From: Enterobacter cloacae
GTDB lineage: Bacteria; Pseudomonadota; Gammaproteobacteria; Enterobacterales; Enterobacteriaceae
DNA: 64,000 nucleotides
Assembly: GCF_013375935.1 (NCBI RefSeq)
Contig: NZ_CP056117.1
Span: 4,030,001-4,094,000 of the forward strand
Reading direction: 5' to 3'
How positions within the stretch are numbered: the first letter of the stretch is position 1; the number at the start of each line of letters is the position of its first letter. The notes under the pieces were generated by a model, which saw only the letters and a list, made by a program, of their open reading frames with translations, had not been told where the DNA came from and did no database searches. Position numbers and translations under genes: made by a program. Shown here piece by piece: positions 40,893-50,063 of this stretch.

Positions 40893-41726
40893 TCAGGATG
40901 CGGTGCGCGACGTCTGAGCGCCGGGGCGTGCTGGCATGAAAAACAGCACCAGCGCCGGAATGAGGTAGATAAAGTACATCGCCACTTCGCTGACGCTCGG
41001 CGTTTCCTGATAGCCGAAGATGCCTTCGAGCAGGGTGCCGGTCAGTGAATGGGTGGAGAGGACGTTGCTGAGATCGAACGCCACGTCCTGGAAGTGGTTC
41101 CACAGCCCCGCCTCGTGGAAGGCGCGGATCGCGCCTGCCGCCAGCCCGGCTGCTACCAGCAGGATAAAGAGGCTGGTCCACCTGAAGAACGCGCCGAGGT
41201 TCAGGCGAATGCCGCCCCAGTAAAGCAGGAAGCCCAGCACCACGGCGGTGGCAAGCCCCAGCACGGCGCCCAGCGGCGGCCAGATGCCAACGTCCTGCTG
41301 GAACGCCGCCAGCAGAAAGAACACGGACTCCAGGCCTTCACGCGCAACGGCAAAAAAGACCATCAGAATCAGCGCCCAGCCGTGGTTGCTGCTTTTTTGC
41401 AGCGCGTTATCCACCGCCTGCTCCAGCTGAACCTTCACGTTGCGCGAGACTTTGCGCATCCAGAACACCATCCAGGTGAGGATGAGCACCGCAATCACGG
41501 CGACGATGCCCTCAAACAGCTCCTGCTCTTTCTGGGGAAACTCGCCGGTAGTTTCGTTGATGAGGATCCCGAGCCCCAGGCAGAGCGCCGCGGCGAGGAA
41601 AACGCCAGCCCACATCGCGCCAATCCAGCGTCCACGCTGGGTACGCTTCAGGTAACTGGCGATGAGGCTGACGATCAGGGCCGCTTCAAGGCCTTCACGT
41701 AACATAATGAGAAAAGGAACAAACAT
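40893..41726 (-). CDS. efeU: Ferrous/ferric iron permease EfeU
   Basis: The 277-residue inner-membrane permease is of the OFeT/Ftr1 type with seven predicted helices. Both iron-binding REGLE motifs are intact (MLREGLEAAL near residue 9 and VAREGLESVFF near residue 109). It is a complete reading frame, unlike E. coli K-12 where efeU is frameshifted. EfeU, EfeO and EfeB import ferrous iron, favoured at low pH. A Fur box lies 59 bp upstream of the start. Confidence 0.97.
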   Translation of the reverse strand: MFVPFLIMLREGLEAALIVSLIASYLKRTQRGRWIGAMWAGVFLAAALCLGLGILINETTGEFPQKEQELFEGIVAVIAVLILTWMVFWMRKVSRNVKVQLEQAVDNALQKSSNHGWALILMVFFAVAREGLESVFFLLAAFQQDVGIWPPLGAVLGLATAVVLGFLLYWGGIRLNLGAFFRWTSLFILLVAAGLAAGAIRAFHEAGLWNHFQDVAFDLSNVLSTHSLTGTLLEGIFGYQETPSVSEVAMYFIYLIPALVLFFMPARPGAQTSRTAS

Positions 41727-41784
41727 GCAGACACCTTTAAATGTTTATCTCGGTCAACTCATGCAAAGAAAAGTAAATTCTTGT

Positions 41785-41803
41785 GATAGTGATTATCATT
41801 ACG
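41785..41803. promoter_or_regulatory. Fur box of efeUOB
   Basis: GATAGTGATTATCATTACG agrees with the 19-bp Fur consensus GATAATGATAATCATTATC at 15 positions. It lies 59 bp upstream of efeU, placing the operon under iron repression. Confidence 0.9.
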
Positions 41804-41978
41804 CAAAAAAGAAAAACAAGCGAAATGTAGGGCGTTTTGATGACCAGATGTAAACGCATTGCCGGATAATCATTCGCAGGGAAACCGTTTTGTTCAGAAG
41901 GTTTGACGAAAATGTTCGTTTACGGTTAACCGCCGCTATGGCTAAATGTCCGCCTCGAAAACCAACTGAAAATAAACC

Positions 41979-43163
41979 ATGTTTAAGATTGTCCATTTCC
42001 TGCTGGCGCTGGTGATTATTCTTGCGCTTGCCTGGCTGGTGAGTTTCGACCGCCGAAAAATTCGTATCCGCTTTGTTTTACAGCTGATCGTCATTGAAAT
42101 CGCGCTGGCATTCTTTTTTCTGCACGCGGAAAGCGGCCTGTTCATTATTAAATACGTCTCCGGCTTCTTTGAATCGCTGCTGAAATTCGCTGCCGAAGGG
42201 ACTAATTTTGTCTTTGGCGGGATGGGCGATAAAGGGCTGGCGTTCATTTTCCTTGGCGTGCTCTGCCCCATTATTTTTATCTCGGCCCTGATTGGTATTC
42301 TTCAGCACTGGCGCATTCTGCCGATCTTTATTCGGATCATCGGGACGCTGCTGTCAAAACTTAACGGCATGGGCAAGCTGGAGTCGTTTAATGCGGTGAG
42401 CTCGCTTATCCTCGGCCAGTCGGAAAACTTCATTGCCTACAAGGGCGTGCTGGGCGATCTCTCCTCCCGCCGCCTCTTTACCATGGCGGCAACGGCGATG
42501 TCGACGGTCTCCCTGTCGATCGTCGGCGCCTATATGACCATGCTCGACGCCAAATTTGTCGTCGCGGCGCTGATACTGAATATGTTCAGCACCTTTATTA
42601 TTCTCTCGGTTATTAACCCGGCGCGCCCGGAAGCCGAGCCGGATATCAAACTGGAAAAGCTGCATGAGTCCCAGAGCTTCTTCGAAATGCTGGGCGAGTA
42701 TATTCTGGCAGGCTTTAAGGTGGCGATGATTATTCTGGCGATGCTGATTGGCTTTATCGCCCTTATCAGCGCCGTTAACGCCCTCTTCTCCAGCGTATTC
42801 GGCATGAGCTTCCAGCAGATTCTGGGCTACGTATTCTATCCGCTGGCGTGGCTGGTCGGTATTCCGCTGAGCGATGCCTTAAGCGCGGGCAGTATTATGG
42901 CAACCAAGCTGGTGGCGAATGAATTTGTGGCGATGATTGAGCTGCAAAAAATTGCCCATCAGATGTCGCCGCGCGGGCTGGGTATTTTGTCGGTGTTCCT
43001 GGTGTCGTTTGCTAACTTTGCCTCTATCGGCATTGTTGCCGGGGCCATTAAGGGGCTGAACGAGCAGCAGGGCAACGTGGTCTCGCGGTTTGGTTTACGC
43101 CTGGTGTACGGCGCGACGCTGGTGAGCCTGCTGTCGGCGAGCTTTGCGGGGCTGGTGCTGTAA
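41979..43163 (+). CDS. NupC/NupX-type nucleoside:H+ symporter
   Basis: A 394-residue concentrative nucleoside transporter. The family motif region [16 protein letters not shown] and the downstream [22 protein letters not shown] (catalytic core residues, ~150-190) closely match E. coli NupC, with conserved [11 protein letters not shown] near residue 310. Eight to ten membrane segments are predicted. It is close to NupC in sequence but longer divergence and different location mean NupX (YeiJ/YeiM) cannot be excluded. It is the only gene of its unit. Confidence 0.9.
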   Translation: MFKIVHFLLALVIILALAWLVSFDRRKIRIRFVLQLIVIEIALAFFFLHAESGLFIIKYVSGFFESLLKFAAEGTNFVFGGMGDKGLAFIFLGVLCPIIFISALIGILQHWRILPIFIRIIGTLLSKLNGMGKLESFNAVSSLILGQSENFIAYKGVLGDLSSRRLFTMAATAMSTVSLSIVGAYMTMLDAKFVVAALILNMFSTFIILSVINPARPEAEPDIKLEKLHESQSFFEMLGEYILAGFKVAMIILAMLIGFIALISAVNALFSSVFGMSFQQILGYVFYPLAWLVGIPLSDALSAGSIMATKLVANEFVAMIELQKIAHQMSPRGLGILSVFLVSFANFASIGIVAGAIKGLNEQQGNVVSRFGLRLVYGATLVSLLSASFAGLVL

Positions 43164-43166
43164 GCG

Positions 43167-43193
43167 AAAACGGCGGCTGAGGCCGCCGTTTTT
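43167..43193. terminator. Terminator between nucleoside transporter and DUF3574 lipoprotein
   Basis: AAAACGGCGGC-TGA-GGCCGCCGTTTTT stem with A and T tracts on both sides, just after the transporter stop; it can serve both convergent genes. Confidence 0.88.
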
Positions 43194-43196
43194 GAT

Positions 43197-43616
43197 TCAG
43201 AACTGCACGCACGCCGGCAAATCGACCCGCATTACCGACTCCTGCGCGAAGCGGGATTTATAGATCCCGCGCAGCGCTTCAATATTCGTCTCGCTCTGGG
43301 CATCTTTTGCGTGGATCAGCATCAGCGCCTTGCTCGGCTCGCGGGCCACCTTCCCGTCGTTCCCCAGCCACTGCCCGCGCGCGTCCATCACCGTTAAGCC
43401 GTCGCGAAAGCGCGGCGTCACGTCCCGGTCAACGAACTGCTGCCACTCGCTGGCGGTGATTTGCTCCCCGGCCGGGCGATTTAGCCCGAAATAGAGCGTG
43501 GTCTGCTGCATCTGGTTTTCCGCCTTGCAGGTTTCAGCTGGCGCGCGCTGCGAGGGTGCATTACAGCCCGCCAGCGTCACTAATGCTGCCACCATTAACC
43601 CTGTTTTAATCATCAT
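43197..43616 (-). CDS. DUF3574 lipoprotein
   Basis: A 139-residue protein with lipobox TLAGC (Cys at 18). The mature part has the DUF3574 features: TTLYFGLNRP, TASEWQQFVDRDVTPRF, and GLTVMDARGQWL. A cysteine near the N-terminus (AETCKAEN) could pair with the last one (LPACVQF). Start at 43616 or one codon later. Function unknown; it is a predicted outer-membrane lipoprotein, alone between the nucleoside transporter and putP. Confidence 0.88.
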   Translation of the reverse strand: MMIKTGLMVAALVTLAGCNAPSQRAPAETCKAENQMQQTTLYFGLNRPAGEQITASEWQQFVDRDVTPRFRDGLTVMDARGQWLGNDGKVAREPSKALMLIHAKDAQSETNIEALRGIYKSRFAQESVMRVDLPACVQF

Positions 43617-43645
43617 TTATCATCTCGCACTGGTGAGCGGTCTAT

Positions 43646-43670
43646 CCCCTCTCCCCTGTGGGGAGAGGGG
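43646..43670. repeat. GC-rich palindromic intergenic repeat, copy B
   Basis: CCCCTCTCCCC-TGT-GGGGAGAGGGG: a perfect 11-bp stem just after the putP stop (9 bp). Related copies are at 31937 and 50028. Confidence 0.8.
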
Positions 43671-43678
43671 ATATGTTT

Positions 43679-45181
43679 TTACTCAGCCTGAAGCTTAGCT
43701 GGCGGCGCAGAGTGATAGTGCGCGTCCGCTTCAGCAAAGTGCATCGCGGCAGACGGCGCTTTACCCAGCAGGCTGAACACCACAATCCCGATGCTGCCGA
43801 AGATGAAGCCCGGAATGATTTCATACAGCCCCAGCCACGCGAACTGTTTCCAGACGATGACGGTCACCGCACCGATAATCATCCCCGCCAGCGCGCCGTT
43901 GCGGGTCATGCGTGACCACAGCACGGAGAACAGCACCACCGGACCAAACGCGGCGCCAAAGCCCGCCCAGGCGTAGCTTACCAGGCCCAGCACGCGGTTC
44001 TCCGGGTTCGCCGCCAGGGCGATGGCAATCAGCGCCACCAGCAGCACCATAAAGCGCCCTACCCATACCAGCTCTTTCTGGCTTGCGCCCTTGCGCAGGA
44101 AGGCCTTGTAAAGATCTTCCGTGATGGCGCTGGAGCACACCAGCAGCTGGCAGCTCAGGGTGGACATCACCGCCGCCAGGATGGCGGAGAGCAGAATACC
44201 GGCAATCCACGGGTTAAACAGGATCTGCGCCAGCTCGATGAACACGCGCTCGGCGTTCTGGTTCACCGCGCCCGCCTGTGCCGGGTTGTTATTGAAGTAG
44301 GCAATGCCGAAGAAGCCGACCGCGCACGCGCCCGCCAGGCACAGGATCATCCACGTCATGCTGATGCGGCGCGCGTGAACGATGGTGTGGTGGGAATCCG
44401 CCGCCATAAAGCGCGCCAGAATGTGCGGCTGACCGAAGTAGCCCAGCCCCCAGCCCATCAGGGAGACGATGGCCACGAAGTTCAGCCCTTTCAGCATGTC
44501 GACGTTTTCGATGCTCTTCTGCTTGATGACTTCGAGCGATTCGCCAAAGCCGCCAACGGTGAAAATCACAATCACCGGGGTCAGGATCAGCGCGAAAATC
44601 ATCAGGCTCGCCTGCACGGTATCGGTCCAGCTTACCGCCAGGAATCCGCCCACGAAGGTATAGAGGATAGTCGCGGCCGCACCGGCCCACAGCGCCGTTT
44701 CATAGCTCATGCCGAAGGTGCTTTCAAACAGGCGCGCGCCCGCCACGATGCCCGAGGCACAGTAGATGGTGAAGAACAGCAGAATAACTACCGCGGAGAT
44801 AATGCGCAGGATACGGCTGTTATCCTCAAAGCGTCCGGTGAAGTAGTCCGGCAGCGTCAGGGCGTTGTTGTTGGCTTCGGTATGCACGCGCAGACGGCCC
44901 GCCACCAGCTTCCAGTTGATCCACGCGCCAACTGTCAGGCCGATGGCGATCCAGCTTTCGGAGATGCCGGAGATGAAAATTGCGCCCGGCAGGCCCATCA
45001 GCAGCCAGCCGCTCATGTCGGATGCGCCCGCAGAGAGCGCGGTTACCATCGGGCCCAGGCTGCGCCCGCCCAGTATGTAGTCGTCAAAGTTTTTAGTGGA
45101 ACGCCACGCCAAAAACCCTATCAGGATCATGCCAAAAATATAAACGAGAAATGTCACCAGCATCGGTGTGCTAATAGCCAT
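43679..45181 (-). CDS. putP: Sodium/proline symporter PutP
   Basis: This 500-residue SSS-family transporter has thirteen predicted membrane segments. The Na+ site residues of E. coli PutP are seen: D55 and S57 in SAGASDMSGWL and S/T in AAVMSTLSCQLL (~340). It imports proline with Na+ to supply PutA. It is divergent from putA across a 422-bp control region, as in E. coli. The palindrome at 43646 follows the stop. Confidence 0.98.
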   Translation of the reverse strand: MAISTPMLVTFLVYIFGMILIGFLAWRSTKNFDDYILGGRSLGPMVTALSAGASDMSGWLLMGLPGAIFISGISESWIAIGLTVGAWINWKLVAGRLRVHTEANNNALTLPDYFTGRFEDNSRILRIISAVVILLFFTIYCASGIVAGARLFESTFGMSYETALWAGAAATILYTFVGGFLAVSWTDTVQASLMIFALILTPVIVIFTVGGFGESLEVIKQKSIENVDMLKGLNFVAIVSLMGWGLGYFGQPHILARFMAADSHHTIVHARRISMTWMILCLAGACAVGFFGIAYFNNNPAQAGAVNQNAERVFIELAQILFNPWIAGILLSAILAAVMSTLSCQLLVCSSAITEDLYKAFLRKGASQKELVWVGRFMVLLVALIAIALAANPENRVLGLVSYAWAGFGAAFGPVVLFSVLWSRMTRNGALAGMIIGAVTVIVWKQFAWLGLYEIIPGFIFGSIGIVVFSLLGKAPSAAMHFAEADAHYHSAPPAKLQAE

Positions 45182-45603
45182 TCAAATTCTCCAAAATGTC
45201 GAGCGACAGCCGTCCGGGCTGCCTTGTTATGTCATCACCGGAACGTAGTGATGTGTGTATGTGTTTCCGTTGGGCGCGCTATCCTGCCGTATACGCCTCC
45301 CACTGACAAACGATTTAACACTGCATTTACATGAATTTCATCCCTGGTTTTATACGTCTTTCCTATAGGTTGCACTCGCTCACGCTTTTAAAGGTTGCAC
45401 CTTTAAAAAGTGTTAAGCACCGCATAAAAACTGGGCCCGACAACAACGACCGGTGCGTTTTCTCAGCTAACTAATCGTTAACAATCCATTCATTTTCCAG
45501 CTTGCAGACCAGGTCACATTTAACACGGTTGCACAAAGTTGCAACATGGTGGATATTTCACGCTATCTACAGAACGCTATTACAGAACAACAGGAGTTTT
45601 GGC
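45182..45603. promoter_or_regulatory. putP/putA divergent control region with PutA half-sites
   Basis: Four copies of the PutA recognition element GTTGCA are present at 45369-45374, 45394-45399, 45528-45533 and 45538-45543. The second is in the centre of a near-perfect palindrome TTTTAAAGGT-TGC-ACCTTTAAAA (45386-45408), and the last reads GTTGCAAC. PutA, when not membrane-bound with proline, represses both put genes at such sites in E. coli. No gene lies here; the putA start with its ribosome site (CAGGAG) ends the region. Confidence 0.85.
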
Positions 45604-48600
45604 ATGGGGATGACCACCATGGGGGTTAAGCTTGATGACGCTACCCGCGAACGGATTAAAAACGCGGCGACCCGCATTGACCGCACGCCGCACTGGTTAA
45701 TCAAGCAGGCGATTTTTAACTATCTGGAAAGGCTGGAGAGCGAAGACGGTCTGCCGGAGCTGCCTGCCCTGCTGGCGGGCGCTGCGAACGAAAGCGAAGA
45801 CGCCGCGACGGCTGTTGAAGAGAACCATCAGCCGTTCCTCGAATTTGCCGAGCAGATCCTGCCCCAGTCCGTCAGCCGCGCCGCCATTACCGGGGCCTAC
45901 CGTCGCGCCGAAACCGATGCCGTGCCGATGCTGCTGGAGCAGGCCCGCCTGCCGGAAGCCATTGCCGCCCGGGCGCACAGCCTGGCGTACCAGCTGGCCG
46001 ACAAGCTGCGTAATCAGAAAAGCGCTAGCGGCCGCGCCGGGATGGTGCAGGGCCTGCTGCAGGAGTTCTCCCTCTCCTCACAGGAAGGCGTGGCGCTGAT
46101 GTGCCTGGCCGAGGCGCTGCTGCGTATCCCCGATAAGGCCACCCGCGATGCGCTGATCCGCGACAAAATCAGCAACGGCAACTGGCACTCCCACATTGGC
46201 CGCAGCCCGTCGCTGTTCGTCAACGCCGCCACCTGGGGCCTGCTGTTTACCGGCAAGCTGGTCTCCACCCATAACGAAGCCAACCTGTCACGCTCCCTGA
46301 ACCGCATCATCGGCAAGAGCGGCGAGCCGCTGATCCGCAAGGGCGTGGACATGGCGATGCGCCTGATGGGCGAGCAGTTCGTTACCGGAGAAACCATCGC
46401 CGAAGCGCTGGCTAACGCACGCAGGCTGGAAGACAAAGGCTTCCGCTACTCCTACGACATGCTGGGCGAAGCAGCGCTGACCGCCGCCGACGCGCAGGCC
46501 TATATGGTCTCCTATCAGCAGGCAATCCACGCCATCGGCAAAGCGTCCAACGGTCGCGGTATTTATGAAGGCCCCGGTATTTCCATTAAGCTTTCCGCCC
46601 TGCACCCGCGCCACAGCCGCGCGCAGTACGACCGGGTGATGGAAGAGCTGTACCCGCGCCTGAAGTCCCTGACCCTGCTGGCCCGCCAGTACGACATTGG
46701 CATTAACATCGACGCCGAAGAGGCCGACCGCCTGGAGATCTCCCTCGATCTGCTGGAAAAACTCTGCTTCGAGCCGGAGCTGGCCGGCTGGAACGGCATT
46801 GGCTTCGTTATCCAGGCCTACCAGAAGCGCTGCCCGTTCGTCATTGATTACCTGATTGACCTGGCCAGCCGCAGCCGTCGCCGCCTAATGATCCGTCTGG
46901 TGAAAGGCGCGTACTGGGACAGCGAAATCAAGCGCGCCCAGATGGAGGGCCTGGAAGGCTATCCGGTTTACACCCGCAAGGTCTACACCGACGTCTCCTA
47001 TCTCGCCTGTGCGAAAAAGCTGCTCGGCGTGCCGAACCTGATTTACCCGCAGTTTGCCACCCACAACGCCCACACCCTGGCGGCGATCTACAGCCTGGCG
47101 GGGCAAAACTACTATCCGGGACAGTACGAGTTCCAGTGCCTGCACGGCATGGGTGAACCGCTGTACGAGCAGGTGACCGGTAAAGTGGCCGACGGCAAGC
47201 TGAACCGCCCGTGCCGTATCTATGCTCCGGTGGGTACTCACGAAACCCTGCTCGCGTACCTGGTGCGTCGCCTGCTGGAAAACGGCGCGAACACCTCCTT
47301 CGTTAACCGCATCGCCGACACCACCCTGCCGCTGGACGAGCTGGTGGCCGATCCGGTGCAGGCCGTGGAAAAAATGGCGGCGCAGGAAGGCCAGATTGGC
47401 CTGCCGCATCCGAAGATTGCCCTGCCGCGCGAGCTGTATGGCGCAGGCCGCGTCAACTCGGCGGGCCTGGACCTGGCGAACGAACACCGTCTGGCGTCGC
47501 TCTCCTCTGCCCTGCTCAACAGCGCGCTGCAGAAATGGCAGGCCAAACCGATCCTTGAGCACTCCGTTGAGGACGGCGACATGCAGCCGGTGATCAACCC
47601 GGCCGAGCCTAAGGATATCGTCGGCTACGCGCGTGAAGCGACCGAAGCGGAAGTGGACCAGGCGCTGGAGAGCGCGGTAAACAACGCGCCAATCTGGTTT
47701 GCCACCCCGCCGCAGGAGCGCGCCGCGATCCTGGAGCGTGCCGCGGTGCTGATGGAAGATCAGATGCAGTCGCTCATCGGCATTCTGGTGCGCGAGGCGG
47801 GTAAAACCTTCAGCAACGCCATCGCCGAAGTGCGCGAAGCGGTCGACTTCCTCCACTACTACGCCGGTCAGGTGCGCGATGATTTCGACAACGAAACGCA
47901 CCGCCCGCTCGGCCCGGTGGTCTGTATCAGCCCGTGGAACTTCCCGCTGGCGATCTTCACCGGCCAGATTGCCGCCGCGCTTGCCGCAGGCAACAGCGTG
48001 CTGGCAAAACCGGCGGAGCAAACGCCGCTGATTGCCGCGCAGGGCATCAATATCCTGCTGGAAGCGGGCGTGCCGGCGGGCGTGGTCCAGCTGCTGCCGG
48101 GCCGCGGTGAAACCGTCGGCGCCAGGCTGACGTCCGATAACCGGGTGCGCGGCGTGATGTTTACCGGCTCCACCGAGGTGGCCTCCCTGCTGCAGCGCAA
48201 CATTGCTACCCGTCTGGATGCGCAGGGCCGTCCAACGCCGCTCATCGCCGAAACCGGCGGCATGAACGCCATGATCGTTGACTCCTCTGCCCTCACCGAG
48301 CAGGTGGTGGTTGACGTGCTGGCCTCCGCGTTCGACAGCGCCGGTCAGCGCTGCTCCGCCCTGCGCGTGCTGTGCCTGCAGGACGACGTGGCCGACCACA
48401 CGCTGAAGATGCTGCGCGGCGCAATGGCCGAATGCCGCATGGGCAACCCGGGCCGTCTCACCACCGACATCGGGCCGGTGATCGATGCGGAAGCCAAAGC
48501 CAATATTGAAAACCATATTCAGACCATGCGCGCCAAGGGCCGTCCGGTGTTCCAGGCGGTGCGCGAGAACAGCGAAGATGCCCGCGAATGGCAGACCGGC

Positions 48601-49566
48601 ACCTTCGTGCCGCCTACGCTGATTGAGCTGGCGAGCTTCGACGAGCTGAAAAAAGAGGTCTTTGGTCCGGTGCTGCACGTGGTGCGCTACAGCCGCAACA
48701 GCCTCAACGAGCTGATCGACCAGATCAACGCCTCCGGCTACGGCCTGACGCTCGGCGTGCATACGCGTATCGACGAAACCATCGCGCAGGTTACCGGCAA
48801 CGCCAAAGTCGGCAACCTGTACATCAACCGCAACATGGTCGGCGCGGTCGTGGGCGTGCAGCCGTTCGGCGGTGAAGGCCTCTCCGGCACCGGTCCGAAG
48901 GCAGGCGGCCCGCTTTACCTGTATCGTCTGCTGGCGAACCGACCGGAAAACGCGCTGGGCGTGACGCTGGCGCGCCAGGACGCTGACTATCCGGTGGATG
49001 CGCAGGTGAAAGCCGTGCTGACCCAGCCGCTGGAGGCGCTCGTTAAGTGGGCAGAAAACCGCCCTGAACTGCGCGCCGTTGCTCAGCAGTACGGCGAGCT
49101 GGCGCAGGCCGGAACCCAGCGTCTGCTGCCGGGTCCAACCGGCGAGCGCAACACCTGGACGCTGATGCCGCGCGAGCGCGTGCTGTGCGTGGCGGATAAC
49201 GAGCAGGACGCCCTGGTACAGCTGGCTGCCGCGACGGCTACCGGCTGTGAGGTGCTGTGGCCGGAAGATGCCCTGCATCGCGATCTCGCTAAGCAGCTGC
49301 CGAAAGCGGTCTCGGCCCGCATTCGCTTTGCCAAGGCCGACGCGCTGCTGGCCCAGCCGTTTGACGCGGTGATCTACCACGGCGACTCCGACCAGCTGCG
49401 CGAACTGTGCGAGCAGGTCGCGGCCCGCAGCGGGGCGATTGTTTCGGTGCAGGGCTTTGCGCGCGGGGAAACCAACCTGCTGCTGGAGCGCCTGTACGTG
49501 GAACGTTCGCTCAGCGTCAACACCGCGGCGGCAGGCGGTAACGCCAGCCTGATGACAATCGGCTAA
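45604..49566 (+). CDS. putA: Trifunctional proline catabolism protein PutA
   Basis: A 1320-residue protein identical in length to E. coli PutA. Domains: ribbon-helix-helix DNA-binding (residues 1-47, TTMGVKLDDATRERI...), proline dehydrogenase barrel (~260-610, with VKGAYWDSEIKRAQ), P5C dehydrogenase (~650-1130, with NFPLAIFTGQIAAALAAGN and the catalytic Cys in SAGQRCSALRV), and a C-terminal region. It oxidises proline to glutamate on the membrane and acts as its own repressor. The start at 45604 follows CAGGAG; 34 extra upstream codons would overlap operator sites and are rejected. Confidence 0.98.
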   Translation: MGMTTMGVKLDDATRERIKNAATRIDRTPHWLIKQAIFNYLERLESEDGLPELPALLAGAANESEDAATAVEENHQPFLEFAEQILPQSVSRAAITGAYRRAETDAVPMLLEQARLPEAIAARAHSLAYQLADKLRNQKSASGRAGMVQGLLQEFSLSSQEGVALMCLAEALLRIPDKATRDALIRDKISNGNWHSHIGRSPSLFVNAATWGLLFTGKLVSTHNEANLSRSLNRIIGKSGEPLIRKGVDMAMRLMGEQFVTGETIAEALANARRLEDKGFRYSYDMLGEAALTAADAQAYMVSYQQAIHAIGKASNGRGIYEGPGISIKLSALHPRHSRAQYDRVMEELYPRLKSLTLLARQYDIGINIDAEEADRLEISLDLLEKLCFEPELAGWNGIGFVIQAYQKRCPFVIDYLIDLASRSRRRLMIRLVKGAYWDSEIKRAQMEGLEGYPVYTRKVYTDVSYLACAKKLLGVPNLIYPQFATHNAHTLAAIYSLAGQNYYPGQYEFQCLHGMGEPLYEQVTGKVADGKLNRPCRIYAPVGTHETLLAYLVRRLLENGANTSFVNRIADTTLPLDELVADPVQAVEKMAAQEGQIGLPHPKIALPRELYGAGRVNSAGLDLANEHRLASLSSALLNSALQKWQAKPILEHSVEDGDMQPVINPAEPKDIVGYAREATEAEVDQALESAVNNAPIWFATPPQERAAILERAAVLMEDQMQSLIGILVREAGKTFSNAIAEVREAVDFLHYYAGQVRDDFDNETHRPLGPVVCISPWNFPLAIFTGQIAAALAAGNSVLAKPAEQTPLIAAQGINILLEAGVPAGVVQLLPGRGETVGARLTSDNRVRGVMFTGSTEVASLLQRNIATRLDAQGRPTPLIAETGGMNAMIVDSSALTEQVVVDVLASAFDSAGQRCSALRVLCLQDDVADHTLKMLRGAMAECRMGNPGRLTTDIGPVIDAEAKANIENHIQTMRAKGRPVFQAVRENSEDAREWQTGTFVPPTLIELASFDELKKEVFGPVLHVVRYSRNSLNELIDQINASGYGLTLGVHTRIDETIAQVTGNAKVGNLYINRNMVGAVVGVQPFGGEGLSGTGPKAGGPLYLYRLLANRPENALGVTLARQDADYPVDAQVKAVLTQPLEALVKWAENRPELRAVAQQYGELAQAGTQRLLPGPTGERNTWTLMPRERVLCVADNEQDALVQLAAATATGCEVLWPEDALHRDLAKQLPKAVSARIRFAKADALLAQPFDAVIYHGDSDQLRELCEQVAARSGAIVSVQGFARGETNLLLERLYVERSLSVNTAAAGGNASLMTIG

Positions 49567-49577
49567 CGCTGTGCTAA

Positions 49578-49605
49578 TAAGGCTCCGGAGACGGAGCCTT
49601 ATTTT
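49578..49605 (+). terminator. Terminator after putA
   Basis: AAGGCTCCG-GAGA-CGGAGCCTTATTTTATT stem-loop, 12 bp after the putA stop. Confidence 0.85.
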
Positions 49606-49617
49606 ATTGGGGAGAGT

Positions 49618-50010
49618 ATGAAACGATTTCTTATCGCAGGGGTAGCCCTGCTGCTGAGCGCGAGCGCGCTGGCCGACGAGTGCGGCAACGCGACCACCCA
49701 GGCTGAACTGAACGCCTGTAGCGCGCAGCAGTACCAGGTCGCGGATAAAAAGCTTAACGAGACGTATCAGGCCGCCATCAAGCGCGCGGCAGCGCCCCAG
49801 CGCGACCTGCTTAAAAAGGCGCAGCAGGCGTGGATTACCCTGCGCGACGCGGACTGCGCGTTTATCGGCTCGGGTACGGAAGGCGGAAGCGTTCAGCCAA
49901 TGATCGTGAGCCAGTGTCTGGCTGAGAAAACCGTAGAGCGCGAAGCGTTTCTGGCCTCGCTGATGCAGTGTGAAGAGGGCGACCTAAGCTGCCCTCTCCC
50001 GCCGGGCTGA
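49618..50010 (+). CDS. LprI/DUF1311-family periplasmic protein
   Basis: A 130-residue protein with a cleavable signal peptide (LLLSASALADE) and an LprI (DUF1311) domain: ATTQAELNACSAQQ near the start, then AQQAWITLRDADCAF. Cysteines typical of the fold are present. Some members inhibit lysozyme (Mycobacterium LprI); function here is unproven. The start is preceded by GGGGAG. It lies between putA and rutR, where K-12 has none, and is not obviously part of either. Confidence 0.88.
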   Translation: MKRFLIAGVALLLSASALADECGNATTQAELNACSAQQYQVADKKLNETYQAAIKRAAAPQRDLLKKAQQAWITLRDADCAFIGSGTEGGSVQPMIVSQCLAEKTVEREAFLASLMQCEEGDLSCPLPPG

Positions 50011-50027
50011 CGAGGCACGGAACTATT

Positions 50028-50062
50028 CCCTCTCCCTGTGGGAGAGGGTTAGGGTGAGGGGA
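50028..50062. repeat. GC-rich palindromic intergenic repeat, copy C
   Basis: CCCTCTCCC-TGT-GGGAGAGGG followed by TTAGGGTGAGGGGA: the same element as copy A in inverse orientation, 2 bp from the rutR stop. See 31937 and 43646. Confidence 0.8.
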
Positions 50063-50063
50063 A

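Noticed and set aside
46885..49380. An 831-codon open frame antisense to putA
   Set aside because: It is a mirror of the high-GC third-position coding pattern of putA, with His/Arg/Gln-rich composition and no domain; putA is the certain gene.
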